The notes beneath the pieces are model-generated. The model saw only the letters and a program-made list of their open reading frames with translations. It was not told the origin of the DNA and did no database searches. 64,000 nt of DNA. Origin: Salisediminibacterium beveridgei. Lineage in GTDB: Bacteria > Bacillota > Bacilli > Bacillales > Salisediminibacteriaceae. Made by a program: the position numbers and the translations under genes. The stretch covers positions 1,426,001-1,490,000 of the forward strand of contig NZ_CP012502.1 in NCBI RefSeq assembly GCF_001721685.1, read 5' to 3'. Of the stretch, positions 9,926 through 18,030 are shown one piece after another; positions within the stretch are counted from its first letter, which is position 1, and each line of letters begins with the position of its first letter.

Positions 9926-9954
9926 GAAAGAGAGGTGGAAGCCTCTCTTTCTTT
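9926..9954 (+). terminator. Intrinsic terminator after brxB
   Basis: Perfect 10-bp stem GAAAGAGAGG / CCTCTCTTTC with a 6-base loop, then CTTT. Confidence 0.85.
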
Positions 9955-10024
9955 ATGATATAATACGTTTCGTGATAGAGATAGTCAGCTTAATTCGAGT
10001 GAAAAGGATGGAGGATCATCAGGC

Positions 10025-10375
10025 ATGCAGGAACTATATAAAGAAATTCATACATATTTGAATATGGAAGAAGAGATTCCCTTCAAGGATTTCGATGCTT
10101 TTTATAAGCGCACCATTGATTACTTTAATGATCACGCAACAGATTTCGAGGAAGAAGATCTTTGGAAAGCCTTATTCATTTCAGAGAATGTCATGTCCAA
10201 TGCAGAAGGACGTGCAAAAGAATCGAAGGCCCAAAAGCAGAAGAAGAAATATCAGAAAATGGCACAACGTTTGACATTGTGGGCACAGAATTTTGCAACC
10301 CGCCTTGCTGAACTTGGCTACAATCAGGATCAGATGAATGAGCGTTTCGAAAAAATGTTTGAAGACGAAGTCTAA
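10025..10375 (+). CDS. Uncharacterised 116-residue acidic/helical protein
   Basis: Not recognised. The product is predicted soluble and highly charged, with no signal peptide or membrane segment. It has an acidic N-terminal half (EEEIP, DFEEEDLW), a central Lys/Gln-rich basic helix (residues about 60-76, KESKAQKQKKK) and an acidic C-terminus. A GGATGGAGG SD lies about 10 bases before the ATG, and a TATAAT at 9959-9964 may be its -10 box. It stands alone between the brxB terminator and the tRNA promoter. Codon use resembles its neighbours, so it is probably a real gene. Confidence 0.7.
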   Translation: MQELYKEIHTYLNMEEEIPFKDFDAFYKRTIDYFNDHATDFEEEDLWKALFISENVMSNAEGRAKESKAQKQKKKYQKMAQRLTLWAQNFATRLAELGYNQDQMNERFEKMFEDEV

Positions 10376-10383
10376 AATAGGCA

Positions 10384-10412
10384 TTGCATTTTTATTTTCC
10401 TGTTGTTATACT
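10384..10412 (+). promoter_or_regulatory. Sigma-A promoter of tRNA-Arg
   Basis: TTGCAT, 17-base spacer, TATACT, 33 bases before the mature tRNA 5' end. Confidence 0.75.
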
Positions 10413-10444
10413 GCAATAGTGCGATTAAGCAAGTCGCACAGTTT

Positions 10445-10519
10445 GCGCCCGTGGTGAAATGGATATCATACGAGATTTCGGCTCTCGCGTTTCGGGTTCG
10501 AATCCTGACGGGCGCGCCA
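10445..10519 (+). tRNA. tRNA-Arg (anticodon UCG)
   Basis: 75-nt cloverleaf read by eye: acceptor GCGCCCG / CGGGCGC, 4-bp D stem GTGA / TCAT, anticodon stem CGAGA / TCTCG around loop TTTCGGC (anticodon UCG, reads CGA), T arm TCGGG-TTCGAAT-CCTGA, discriminator G and an encoded CCA. It has its own promoter and a terminator at 10535-10567. No integration remnant is visible at its 3' end. Confidence 0.93.
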
Positions 10520-10534
10520 TTATTAGCCATAAGT

Positions 10535-10567
10535 AAAGCTTTCAGCAATATGCTGAAAGCTTTTTTT
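10535..10567 (+). terminator. Intrinsic terminator of the tRNA-Arg gene
   Basis: 13-bp perfect stem AAAGCTTTCAGCA / TGCTGAAAGCTTT with a 3-base loop and a T-run. Confidence 0.9.
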
Positions 10568-10601
10568 ACTCTTTGTGGCCATCTGAGTGGAGGAGAAAGG
10601 A

Positions 10602-11576
10602 ATGTTTAAAATTGGATACCGGACCATAAAAACGGCATTAGGGGCAGCGATTGCAATATTCATTGCTCAACTTTTGCAACTGGACTTCTATGTTTCAGCA
10701 GGCATTTTGACGATGCTGTGTATTCAAAAAACCCGGCAGCGGACAATCATGAATTCCTGGCAACGTTTTGTAGCCTGCATCATAGGCATGATCTATGCGA
10801 TTGCCTTGTTTGAAACGATAGGCTATCACCCGTTATCGGTTGCTTTTCTGCTTCTGATCTTTATCCCAACGACGGTATATTTGCGCGTGCAGAGTGGGAT
10901 CATTACCAGCGCGGTCATCTTTTTTCATTTGTACACATTAAAAGAGGTATCAGTCTCGATCATTGCCAACGAACTTGGATTGATTGTGATCGGAATCCTC
11001 GTGGCACTTGTCATGAATTTGTATATGCCAGGTAAAGAATTAAGACTGGAGAAAATGCAGATTGAGTTAGAAAACTATTACTGCTCTATTTTTCATAAAT
11101 TTGCTTCTTATATTCGTGAAGGAGACAGTGGATGGACCGGTGAAGAGATCTCATCTTCAGAGAAGCTTTTAAAAGATGCTCAAAATCTTGCTCTGGAAAA
11201 CCTTGAAAACCATGTATTGCGCTACGAAGATCAGTATTATCATTACTTCAAGATGCGTGAGAAGCAGCTGGATATTATTGAACGAATGATGCCTCTTCTC
11301 ACAAGTATGGACTATCACGTGGAACAGGCTGATATGCTTGCGGATTTTATGGACCAGTTGGCTGAGGGGGTAAATCCTCAAAATACTGCTGTACGTTATA
11401 TTACTGAATTGGAATCCCTTCAGAATAATTTCCGTGAAATGGCATTACCAGAGACACGATCGGAATTTGAGGCCAGATCGGCTCTGCTTCACCTGGTTCA
11501 TGAACTGCAATTGTATTTATCCATCAAGCAGCAATTCAAACCGTTAAAATCCTATGGAACGCTGGAAACCAGCTGA
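10602..11576 (+). CDS. yqjA: YqjA-like membrane protein, aromatic acid exporter family (DUF939/FUSC-like)
   Basis: About 324 residues. The N-terminal half (about 1-140) is made of hydrophobic segments, four or more membrane helices, with the basic motif IQKTRQRTIMNSWQRF between helices as in ArAE_1/DUF939 proteins. The C-terminal half is a soluble helical domain (from about residue 148). The frame opens at a GTG (10587), but the ATG at 10602 follows GGAGGAGAAAGG and is preferred. It occupies the place of yqjA in the B. subtilis order. The substrate is unknown; export of weak or aromatic acids is an inference from the family name. Confidence 0.85.
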   Translation: MFKIGYRTIKTALGAAIAIFIAQLLQLDFYVSAGILTMLCIQKTRQRTIMNSWQRFVACIIGMIYAIALFETIGYHPLSVAFLLLIFIPTTVYLRVQSGIITSAVIFFHLYTLKEVSVSIIANELGLIVIGILVALVMNLYMPGKELRLEKMQIELENYYCSIFHKFASYIREGDSGWTGEEISSSEKLLKDAQNLALENLENHVLRYEDQYYHYFKMREKQLDIIERMMPLLTSMDYHVEQADMLADFMDQLAEGVNPQNTAVRYITELESLQNNFREMALPETRSEFEARSALLHLVHELQLYLSIKQQFKPLKSYGTLETS

Positions 11577-11581
11577 AATTG

Positions 11582-11621
11582 AAAAAGCCCTTTTGCACAG
11601 GAATACTGCAAAAGGGCTTTT
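11582..11621 (+). terminator. Intrinsic terminator after yqjA
   Basis: 15-bp perfect stem AAAAGCCCTTTTGCA / TGCAAAAGGGCTTTT. It may act in both directions, serving yqjA and the opposing miniprotein gene. Confidence 0.88.
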
Positions 11622-11638
11622 CGAATTCAGGAAACAGT

Positions 11639-11728
11639 TTAATACATGGAAACACCAGCGAATACAGTTCCAAAGAACATCACGATGATCATCATATACA
11701 CAACGGCCTTACGATATTTACGAGGCAT
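11639..11728 (-). CDS. prli42: Prli42-like stressosome-anchor membrane miniprotein
   Basis: 29 residues, starting MPRKYRKAVVYMMI and ending FAGVSMY: a short basic cytoplasmic N-terminus and one membrane helix. This is the layout of the Prli42 miniproteins, which hold RsbR-type stressosomes at the membrane in Listeria and have homologues in Bacillus. The SD is strong (GGAGGAGG, 7 bases before ATG), and the gene ends before the yqjA terminator on the other strand. Recognition rests on size, topology and the N-terminal pattern recalled from family members; no search was run. Confidence 0.75.
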   Translation of the reverse strand: MPRKYRKAVVYMMIIVMFFGTVFAGVSMY

Positions 11729-11805
11729 TGAACATCCTCCTCCCAACAGTTCATTCTACCCTTCATTGTAAAGCCTATGTCTGCTGATTTCAAGTCTTAA
11801 TCAAG

Positions 11806-11838
11806 TTGACACACACCATTGTCAGATAGTGTTATAAT
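11806..11838 (+). promoter_or_regulatory. Probable promoter of the methylmalonyl-CoA operon
   Basis: Extended -10 element TGTTATAAT at 11830-11838. A TTGACA at 11806 is 21 bases upstream, too far for a normal -35. Between them lies an inverted repeat TGACA-N8-TGTCA (11807-11824) that could be an operator. Confidence 0.5.
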
Positions 11839-11898
11839 ATGAAATGAAACAATTGAATGAATCATAAAATGAAACATAGAATCGAAAGGGGCGCGGAT

Positions 11899-13542
11899 AT
11901 GACTGGCGCGGACGATCGTTATGCAGCTTGGCAAAAAAAAGTGGAAGATCAGGTAAAAAAGAGACCTGAAAGAAAAGCTCATTTTAAAACATCATCAGAT
12001 ATTCCTGTAGAAAGAGTCTTTTTTCCAAGTGTTTTTGATAACGCTTACATCGGGAACATCGGATATCCTGGTGAATTCCCATATACACGTGGCATTCGCC
12101 CGACGATGTATCGTGGCCAATTCTGGACGATGCGCCAATACGCAGGGTTTGGATCGGCAAAGGAAACGAATGAGCGTTTCAGATACCTCCTTGAACAGGG
12201 ACAGACAGGATTATCGGTGGCTTTTGATCTGCCGACCCAGATAGGCTATGACTCTGATGATGTTATGGCATTGGGAGAAGTGGGAAAAGTCGGTGTAGCA
12301 ATCGATACCCTGGAGGATATGGAAATTCTTTTTGATCAAATTGCTTTAAGGGACGTCAGTACTTCGATGACCATCAATGCCCCGGCTGCAATCCTTCTTG
12401 CTATGTATATAGCCGTTGGGGAAAAGCAAGGTGTAGATCGGAAAGCCATACGAGGTACGATTCAAAATGATATTTTAAAAGAATATATCGCAAGAGGAAC
12501 ATATATCTATCCTCCCCGTCCATCTATGCGGCTTATCACAGACATTTTTGCATATTGCAGTGAAGAGGCACCCGCTTTTAACACGATCAGTATCAGTGGA
12601 TATCACATCCGGGAAGCTGGCTCAACAGCAGTTCAAGAATTGGCATTTACATTATCCAATGCCATCGCGTATGTGGAGGCAGCGGTTGAAACGGGACTCG
12701 ATGTGGATACATTTGCGCCGCGGCTCGCATTTTTCTTTAATGGTCACAACCATTTTTTCGAGGAAGTGGCAAAATTCCGGGCTGCCAGGCGAATGTGGGC
12801 AAAGATCATGAAGGAGCGTTTTCAGGCAAAGGACGAAAAAAGCCTGCAACTCCGATTTCATACACAAGTTGCAGGTTCGACGTTAACTGCCCAGCAACCT
12901 GAGAATAATGTCGTCCGGGTAGCTCTTCAGGCATTATCCAGTGTACTCGGGGGAACGCAGAGTCTTCATACCAATGCCAAGGATGAAGCGTTGTCTCTGC
13001 CTTCCGAAGAATCTGCCAGACTTGCTTTACGAACTCAGCAGATCATTGCGCATGAAACCGGTGTGGCCGATACAGTCGATCCTTTGGGAGGATCTTATTA
13101 CGTGGAGGCTCTCACCGACGCCGTAGAGGAAGAAGCATGGTCATATATTAAACGTATTGACGAGACCGGTGGTGCAGTCAACGCGGTGGAATCGGGTTAT
13201 ATGCAGCAGGAGATCAGGAGAGCGGCGTATGAGACACAAAAGGCGCAGGATCAGCAAAATGAAATCGTCGTTGGAGTGAATCAGTTTACGGAGGAAGAAG
13301 AACCTGAACCGGATGTCGTTAAAGTTGATGAAGCCTTTGTATCTGCTCAGATTGAACGACTGGAAGCCATCCGAAATGAGCGGGACCAGCAACTGGTTGA
13401 TGCCGCATTAGATGAATTGCGTGAAGCCGCAAAAGGTGAGGATAACCTCATGTATCCTATATTAAAAGCAGTCAAAGCATATGCGACCCTTGGAGAAATT
13501 GCCAATGTGCTCCGGGATGAATTTGGTGAATACACTGCATAA
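11899..13542 (+). CDS. mutB: Methylmalonyl-CoA mutase, catalytic (large) subunit
   Basis: Adenosylcobalamin-dependent carbon-skeleton mutase interconverting methylmalonyl-CoA and succinyl-CoA. Only the substrate-binding TIM-barrel part is encoded (547 residues); the B12-binding domain is in the next gene, so the mutase is split as in IcmA-type and archaeal enzymes. Family segments include [31 protein letters not shown] and [13 protein letters not shown]. The Tyr of TMY and the Arg of [10 protein letters not shown] are kept, which favours methylmalonyl-CoA over isobutyryl-CoA as substrate. The ATG at 11899 has SD GAAAGGGG (7-base spacer) and is preferred over the in-frame ATG at 11857. Confidence 0.9.
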   Translation: MTGADDRYAAWQKKVEDQVKKRPERKAHFKTSSDIPVERVFFPSVFDNAYIGNIGYPGEFPYTRGIRPTMYRGQFWTMRQYAGFGSAKETNERFRYLLEQGQTGLSVAFDLPTQIGYDSDDVMALGEVGKVGVAIDTLEDMEILFDQIALRDVSTSMTINAPAAILLAMYIAVGEKQGVDRKAIRGTIQNDILKEYIARGTYIYPPRPSMRLITDIFAYCSEEAPAFNTISISGYHIREAGSTAVQELAFTLSNAIAYVEAAVETGLDVDTFAPRLAFFFNGHNHFFEEVAKFRAARRMWAKIMKERFQAKDEKSLQLRFHTQVAGSTLTAQQPENNVVRVALQALSSVLGGTQSLHTNAKDEALSLPSEESARLALRTQQIIAHETGVADTVDPLGGSYYVEALTDAVEEEAWSYIKRIDETGGAVNAVESGYMQQEIRRAAYETQKAQDQQNEIVVGVNQFTEEEEPEPDVVKVDEAFVSAQIERLEAIRNERDQQLVDAALDELREAAKGEDNLMYPILKAVKAYATLGEIANVLRDEFGEYTA

Positions 13543-13559
13543 GAGTGGAGGATCTATTA

Positions 13560-14405
13560 ATGGAGAAAATACGGGTACTTATTGCAAAACCAGGCCTCGA
13601 TGGTCATGATCGCGGGGCGCTTGTGATCAGTCAGGCACTTCGGGATGCAGGGATGGAGGTCATCTATACGGGGCTGCGGCAATCGCCAAAGCAAATTGTC
13701 CAGGCTGCAGTACAAGAAGATGTAGACGTCATCGGACTCTCCAGTTTATCAGGGGCACATAACGTTCTGTTTCCAAAGGTACTGGAAGAACTTCACGCTT
13801 CGGATGCTGCGGATATTCTTGTATTTGGCGGTGGCGTGATTCCTCACGAAGATATTCGAAAGCTTGAAAAACAAGGGATTCGAAAAATATTCACCCCGGG
13901 GACAAAAATGGAGACAATATCAAGTTTTATCGAAAGAGCAGTCAGAGAAACCCAAGGTAGTGGGGAAAGCGTGCTTGCACCTCCGACAGGAATCGATCAT
14001 ATTGGTATAGCGGTCCGGTCTATTGAAGAAAGTCTGCCATTTTATCAAGGGCATTTGCATTTACATGTAGAACGGATCATAGAGGTGCCGGAGCAAGGGG
14101 TAAGGGTTGCATTTATTCCGGCGGGAAATACTCGTCTTGAACTGATGGAGCCGCTGAAAGAAAGCAGCCCGGTGCAACGCTTTATTGATAAAAAAGGCGA
14201 AGGACTGCATCATTTGGCTTTTGGTGTAACCAGCCTTGAGGAGCGTTTGGTTCAACTGAAGAACGAAGGGGTACCATTGATTAATGAAAAGCCGGTCAAC
14301 GGAGCAATGGGTCATCCGATTGCGTTTCTTCATCCGAAAGCTAACAGCGGGACGTTGGTTGAGCTGGTGGAACAAGTGCATGGAGAAGAGAAGGAGGATG
14401 CTTGA
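13560..14405 (+). CDS. Fused B12-binding mutase subunit and methylmalonyl-CoA epimerase
   Basis: 281 residues with two domains. Residues 1-about 130 form the cobalamin-binding domain of methylmalonyl-CoA mutase, with the lower-ligand motif DxHxxG in [10 protein letters not shown] and the GLSSLSGAH and FGGGVIP segments. Residues about 138-278 form a VOC-fold methylmalonyl-CoA epimerase: metal ligands are expected in [15 protein letters not shown] and LVELVEQV. In the B. subtilis-type arrangement the epimerase (YqjC) is a separate protein. The ATG at 13560 (SD GTGGAGG) was chosen over a GTG at 13545. It lies 17 bases after the mutase gene and its stop abuts the carboxyltransferase start, so this is one operon. 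Confidence 0.9.
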   Translation: MEKIRVLIAKPGLDGHDRGALVISQALRDAGMEVIYTGLRQSPKQIVQAAVQEDVDVIGLSSLSGAHNVLFPKVLEELHASDAADILVFGGGVIPHEDIRKLEKQGIRKIFTPGTKMETISSFIERAVRETQGSGESVLAPPTGIDHIGIAVRSIEESLPFYQGHLHLHVERIIEVPEQGVRVAFIPAGNTRLELMEPLKESSPVQRFIDKKGEGLHHLAFGVTSLEERLVQLKNEGVPLINEKPVNGAMGHPIAFLHPKANSGTLVELVEQVHGEEKEDA

Positions 14406-15953
14406 ATGGATCTATACGATAAAATCAATGAGCTCTATGATAAACGGCGGAAAGTAGAACTTGGGGGTGGTGATCGTCGCATTGCCAAACAGCATGAAAA
14501 GGGAAAACTGACAGCAAGAGAGCGTATCGATCTGCTTCTTGATGAAGAGAGTTTTACTGAAATTCAAGGTTTCGTAGAGCACCGCTTTGATGAGCCTGGA
14601 TTGGAAAAAGGCGAGGCTCCTGGAGAAGGAGTAGTCACTGGTTATGGAACAATCCAAGGCCGGAAAGTCTTTTTGTTTGCACAAGACTTCACTGTCTATG
14701 GCGGGGCGTTAGGGGAGATGCATGCAAAAAAAATTGCCTACGTCATGGATCTTGCAGTAAAAACAAAAGCGCCATTTATCGGTCTGAATGATTCCGGCGG
14801 TGCCCGAATTCAAGAAGGGGTTCTGTCATTGGACGGATATGGGCATGTATTTTACCGCAATGCTGTTTATTCGGGTGTTATTCCGCAAATTTCTGTCATC
14901 TTGGGGCCTTGCGCCGGTGGTGCAGTTTATTCCCCGGCGATTACCGATTTTGTATTCATGGTTGAAAAGACAAGCCAGATGTTCATAACCGGTCCGAAAG
15001 TCATTGAGACGGTTACCGGTGAAGGTATTTCTTCCGAGGAGCTTGGCGGGGCAGATGTACATAGTTCCAAAAGCGGTAATGCTCATTTCACAGCGCCTTC
15101 CGAACAGGAAGTGTTAGAAGGTGTACGAGAACTTTTATCCTATCTTCCGAGCGGTCAAGGAGAAGCACCGCCTTATCGTGAACCGGTTGAACAAGAAGAT
15201 GATCTGAATGATCTTCTTGACGATGTACCGGTGGATCCTTCGAAACCGTACGATGTCCGAAAGGTGATCGATCAAGTTATGGATCAGGATAGTTTTCTTG
15301 AGGTACATCGTAAATTTGCGAAAAATGCCGTTGTCGGCTTTGCCAGACTGAATGGTTACAGTATAGGAATCGTTGCTAACCAACCAAAAGTCATGGCCGG
15401 GGGACTTGATATTAATTCATCGGACAAGATCAGCCGTTTTATCCGGTTTTGCGACAGTTTTGAAATTCCTATCGTTACATTTGAAGATGTGACCGGTTTT
15501 TTACCGGGGGTACAGCAGGAACATGGCGGCATTATCCGTCATGGGGCTAAAATCCTTTATGCGTATTCGGAAGCTACCGTGCCGAAAATTACCGTAATAA
15601 CGAGAAAAGCATACGGCGGTGCATACGTTGCATTGAACAGTAAATCCATTGGAGCAGATCTCGTATTTGCGTGGCCGAATGCTGAGATCGCTGTGATGGG
15701 TCCACATGGCGCAGCGAATGTCATATTTGCAAAAGAAATAGCCGAAGCGGATCATCCTGATACAGTCAGAGCTGAAAAAATCGATCTCTATCGTGAGAAA
15801 TTTGCCAATCCGTATATCGCTGCTGCAAATGGAATGGTTGATGATGTAATCGATCCGAGAGATACCCGCAAACGGTTGAAAAACAGTTTTGAAATGCTTC
15901 GAAATAAAGCTGAAGAGAGGCCAAAAAAGAAACATGGGAATATTCCCTTATAA
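14406..15953 (+). CDS. yqjD: Propionyl-CoA carboxylase beta subunit (carboxyltransferase; YqjD-like)
   Basis: 515-residue acyl-CoA carboxyltransferase, linking propionyl-CoA and methylmalonyl-CoA with the upstream mutase and epimerase. Crotonase-fold segments are GLNDSGGARIQEG and GPCAGGAVYSPA in the N domain and FEDVTGFLPGVQQEHGG and KAYGGAYVAL in the C domain. The ATG directly follows the TGA of the fusion gene. No biotin carboxylase or biotin carrier gene is nearby, so it must use subunits encoded elsewhere. A methylmalonyl-CoA decarboxylase role cannot be excluded from sequence alone. Confidence 0.9.
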   Translation: MDLYDKINELYDKRRKVELGGGDRRIAKQHEKGKLTARERIDLLLDEESFTEIQGFVEHRFDEPGLEKGEAPGEGVVTGYGTIQGRKVFLFAQDFTVYGGALGEMHAKKIAYVMDLAVKTKAPFIGLNDSGGARIQEGVLSLDGYGHVFYRNAVYSGVIPQISVILGPCAGGAVYSPAITDFVFMVEKTSQMFITGPKVIETVTGEGISSEELGGADVHSSKSGNAHFTAPSEQEVLEGVRELLSYLPSGQGEAPPYREPVEQEDDLNDLLDDVPVDPSKPYDVRKVIDQVMDQDSFLEVHRKFAKNAVVGFARLNGYSIGIVANQPKVMAGGLDINSSDKISRFIRFCDSFEIPIVTFEDVTGFLPGVQQEHGGIIRHGAKILYAYSEATVPKITVITRKAYGGAYVALNSKSIGADLVFAWPNAEIAVMGPHGAANVIFAKEIAEADHPDTVRAEKIDLYREKFANPYIAAANGMVDDVIDPRDTRKRLKNSFEMLRNKAEERPKKKHGNIPL

Positions 15954-15965
15954 TTAATTTGTGAA

Positions 15966-16001
15966 AACAGGCGTGAAGAATGCATAAGCGCCTGTTTTTT
16001 T
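15966..16001 (+). terminator. Intrinsic terminator of the methylmalonyl-CoA operon
   Basis: Stem AACAGGCG / CGCCTGTT with a 15-base loop and a run of seven or more T. Confidence 0.85.
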
Positions 16002-16038
16002 GATAGACTGAAGAAAAGCTATCAGATGGAGGATAAAT

Positions 16039-17166
16039 ATGGTAAACAATAACAGGCTCATTGAGGAGTTTCTCGAGCTGGTACAAATCGATTCTGAAAC
16101 GGGTTATGAACGGAAAATAGCAGATCATTTAACGGAACGATTAACCTTATTAGGCCTTGAAGTGATGGAAGATAACAGTATGGAACAAACTGGACATACT
16201 GCCGGAAACCTTTTGGCAGTATTAAAGGGAAATCCCGCATTGCCGGTCATTTATTTTACCGTACATATGGATACAGTGGTGCCGGGAAAAGGCGTAAAGC
16301 CGGTTCGTGAGAACGGGTTGATTCGTTCAGATGGAACGACGGTTTTGGGGGCAGATGATAAGGCAGGTCTTGCTGCATTATTGGAAATGATTCTTGTCTT
16401 GAAGGAAGAAAAAGTCGACCATGGGTCGATTCAATTGGTTATTACGGTTGGAGAAGAATCGGGACTGGTTGGTTCTAGGTCGTTGCATCGGGCAAGTCTG
16501 ATCGCAGATTTCGGCTATGCCTTGGATAGTGATGGAGACGTAGGCACGATCATTACTGCAGCTCCTTTTCAAGCGAAGATACATGCCATTATGAAAGGGA
16601 AAAAAGCCCATGCGGGTGTTGCACCTGAAAAAGGAGTATCTGCAATCACCATGGCCGGGGTTGCCATTGCGGATATGAAGTTGGGACGCATTGATGAAGA
16701 AACAACAGCAAATATTGGCTGGATCAAGGGCGGAACACAAACAAATATCGTATGTGATCATGTGGAAATGTTTATGGAAGCTCGTTCTCTTGTGAAAGAT
16801 AAGCTGGAAAAACAACTTGAAGATATGACGAGAGCTCTTCAACAGGCAGCGGAGAATATGGGTGGTGAGGCAGTGCTCGAAACCCAACATATCTATCCAG
16901 GTTTTAAACATGATGATGACGATCAGGTGATAACACTTGCGAAACGAGCAGCGGGCGAAATTGGAATTGTGCCAAACACCCGTCATTCAGGAGGTGGCAG
17001 TGATGCAAACATCATTGCCGGACTTGGAATACCGACGGCAAATCTAGGTGTCGGTTACCAGGACATTCATACGACGAGTGAATCTATTTCTGAAAAACAA
17101 TTGATCCATGCAGCAGAACTGGTTGTGGAAATTGTGAAAGAAGCAGTTCAGGAAGGGAAAAGGTGA
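16039..17166 (+). CDS. yqjE: M20 family metallopeptidase (YqjE, PepT-like)
   Basis: 375-residue cytosolic zinc peptidase of the M20B/PepT group, probably an aminotripeptidase. Metal-site motifs are TVHMDTVVPG (first His/Asp), DGTTVLGADDKAG (bridging Asp), TVGEESGLVGS (Glu pair), ALDSDG, and the C-terminal GVGYQDIHTTSE (last His). A GATGGAGG SD precedes the ATG. It follows the carboxyltransferase terminator, as yqjE follows yqjD in B. subtilis. The physiological peptide substrate is not known. Confidence 0.92.
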   Translation: MVNNNRLIEEFLELVQIDSETGYERKIADHLTERLTLLGLEVMEDNSMEQTGHTAGNLLAVLKGNPALPVIYFTVHMDTVVPGKGVKPVRENGLIRSDGTTVLGADDKAGLAALLEMILVLKEEKVDHGSIQLVITVGEESGLVGSRSLHRASLIADFGYALDSDGDVGTIITAAPFQAKIHAIMKGKKAHAGVAPEKGVSAITMAGVAIADMKLGRIDEETTANIGWIKGGTQTNIVCDHVEMFMEARSLVKDKLEKQLEDMTRALQQAAENMGGEAVLETQHIYPGFKHDDDDQVITLAKRAAGEIGIVPNTRHSGGGSDANIIAGLGIPTANLGVGYQDIHTTSESISEKQLIHAAELVVEIVKEAVQEGKR

Positions 17167-17173
17167 AGGTTAT

Positions 17174-17674
17174 ATGAATAGAGAATACGAACAGCATATC
17201 TTGTTAAATCATATTCGGGCTGCTTCAAAAACGGTGGATGATGATTGGCAACGCAATGCGAAAAGCATCGGTCTTACTGCCGCAGAACAGCATATTCTCT
17301 GGATTGTTCACTCTTATGAGTCACTTTCAGTAACAGACATTGCAGATATCGGACTTTGGGATCGTTCTACTGTGATGCAGGTTTTAAAACGCATGCAGGG
17401 AAAAGATCTGATCGAAATGCAGAAGGATCATTATGATCGCAGGCGTTCTTTTGTGTATTTGACAGATGCAGGAAAACAGAAAAGGGTGGAATCGAGTCAA
17501 TTTGAGTTTGAGATGTATACTTTTATGAAGAAATATTTTGAGGATAAAAAAGAATTATTAGAGGGGATGAATGACTTTTTTAAAGCAGCGAATACCCATT
17601 TTCATGGAAAATCATTCATCAACTGGCTGGAGCATTCAAAAGAAAGCGACATGTTTAAAGACAAAAAAGAGTGA
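17174..17674 (+). CDS. MarR family transcriptional regulator (Hpr/ScoC-like)
   Basis: 166 residues with the MarR winged-helix core: LTAAEQHILWIVHSYESLSVTDIA (helices around residues 34-57), the recognition helix STVMQVLKRMQGKDLIE, and the wing segment DRRRSFVYLTDAGK. The NEHHILWI-like motif and the basic C-terminus resemble Hpr/ScoC, the Bacillus transition-state regulator, but it is shorter than Hpr (about 200 residues). It begins 7 bases after yqjE and is probably cotranscribed. Targets cannot be deduced. Confidence 0.82.
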   Translation: MNREYEQHILLNHIRAASKTVDDDWQRNAKSIGLTAAEQHILWIVHSYESLSVTDIADIGLWDRSTVMQVLKRMQGKDLIEMQKDHYDRRRSFVYLTDAGKQKRVESSQFEFEMYTFMKKYFEDKKELLEGMNDFFKAANTHFHGKSFINWLEHSKESDMFKDKKE

Positions 17675-17685
17675 AAATGACTGTA

Positions 17686-17714
17686 AAACACCCTGCTATT
17701 GTAGCAGGGTGTTT
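17686..17714. terminator. Bidirectional terminator between the MarR gene and the opposing small gene
   Basis: 13-bp perfect stem AAACACCCTGCTA / TAGCAGGGTGTTT with a 3-base loop. The right arm lies within the last codons of the minus-strand gene ending at 17696. Confidence 0.85.
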
Positions 17715-17893
17715 GCTGGTACGTGTCCGAATTCCATTGATTCGAGAATATTTTCTTCTGTATAGCCTGTCTGAGATGATAATTCTTCAATGGTGGGCGA
17801 ATGGAGGTGGTGATTGGCGTTCTCCTTCATAACATGTAAAATGTGACAAAGAACAACAGAGTGACGGACATTGGCGGATTCCTTTGTAATCAT
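17696..17893 (-). CDS. Small helix-turn-helix protein resembling sigma-70 region 3
   Basis: 65 residues. The C-terminal half (SPTIEELSSQTGYTEENILESME) has the spacing and residues of sigma-70 region 3 helices (PTxEELAxxxGxxxExV). The N-terminal 30 residues are His/Val-rich (SVVLCHILHVMKENANHH) and are not recognised. SD GAAAGGTGG lies 9 bases before the ATG, which supports expression. No regions 2 or 4 are present, so it cannot act as a sigma factor by itself. It could be a small regulator or a remnant. It is convergent with the MarR gene and shares its terminator. Confidence 0.6.
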   Translation of the reverse strand: MITKESANVRHSVVLCHILHVMKENANHHLHSPTIEELSSQTGYTEENILESMEFGHVPANTLLQ

Positions 17894-18030
17894 AATAAAT
17901 TACCACCTTTCACCGATATGCATTCAATTATATCATAAATCATGGTTGGACAGAAACTGAAAACGGATGTTCGTTGATCTTTTACTAGTTATTTGGCAAA
18001 CTGTAGAAAAGATCTTGTGAAAAGAAGGGG

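Noticed and set aside
10445..10519. tRNA-Arg as an integration site for a mobile element
   Set aside because: No integrase gene, no direct repeat of the tRNA 3' end and no foreign-looking block follows. The next gene is backbone yqjA.
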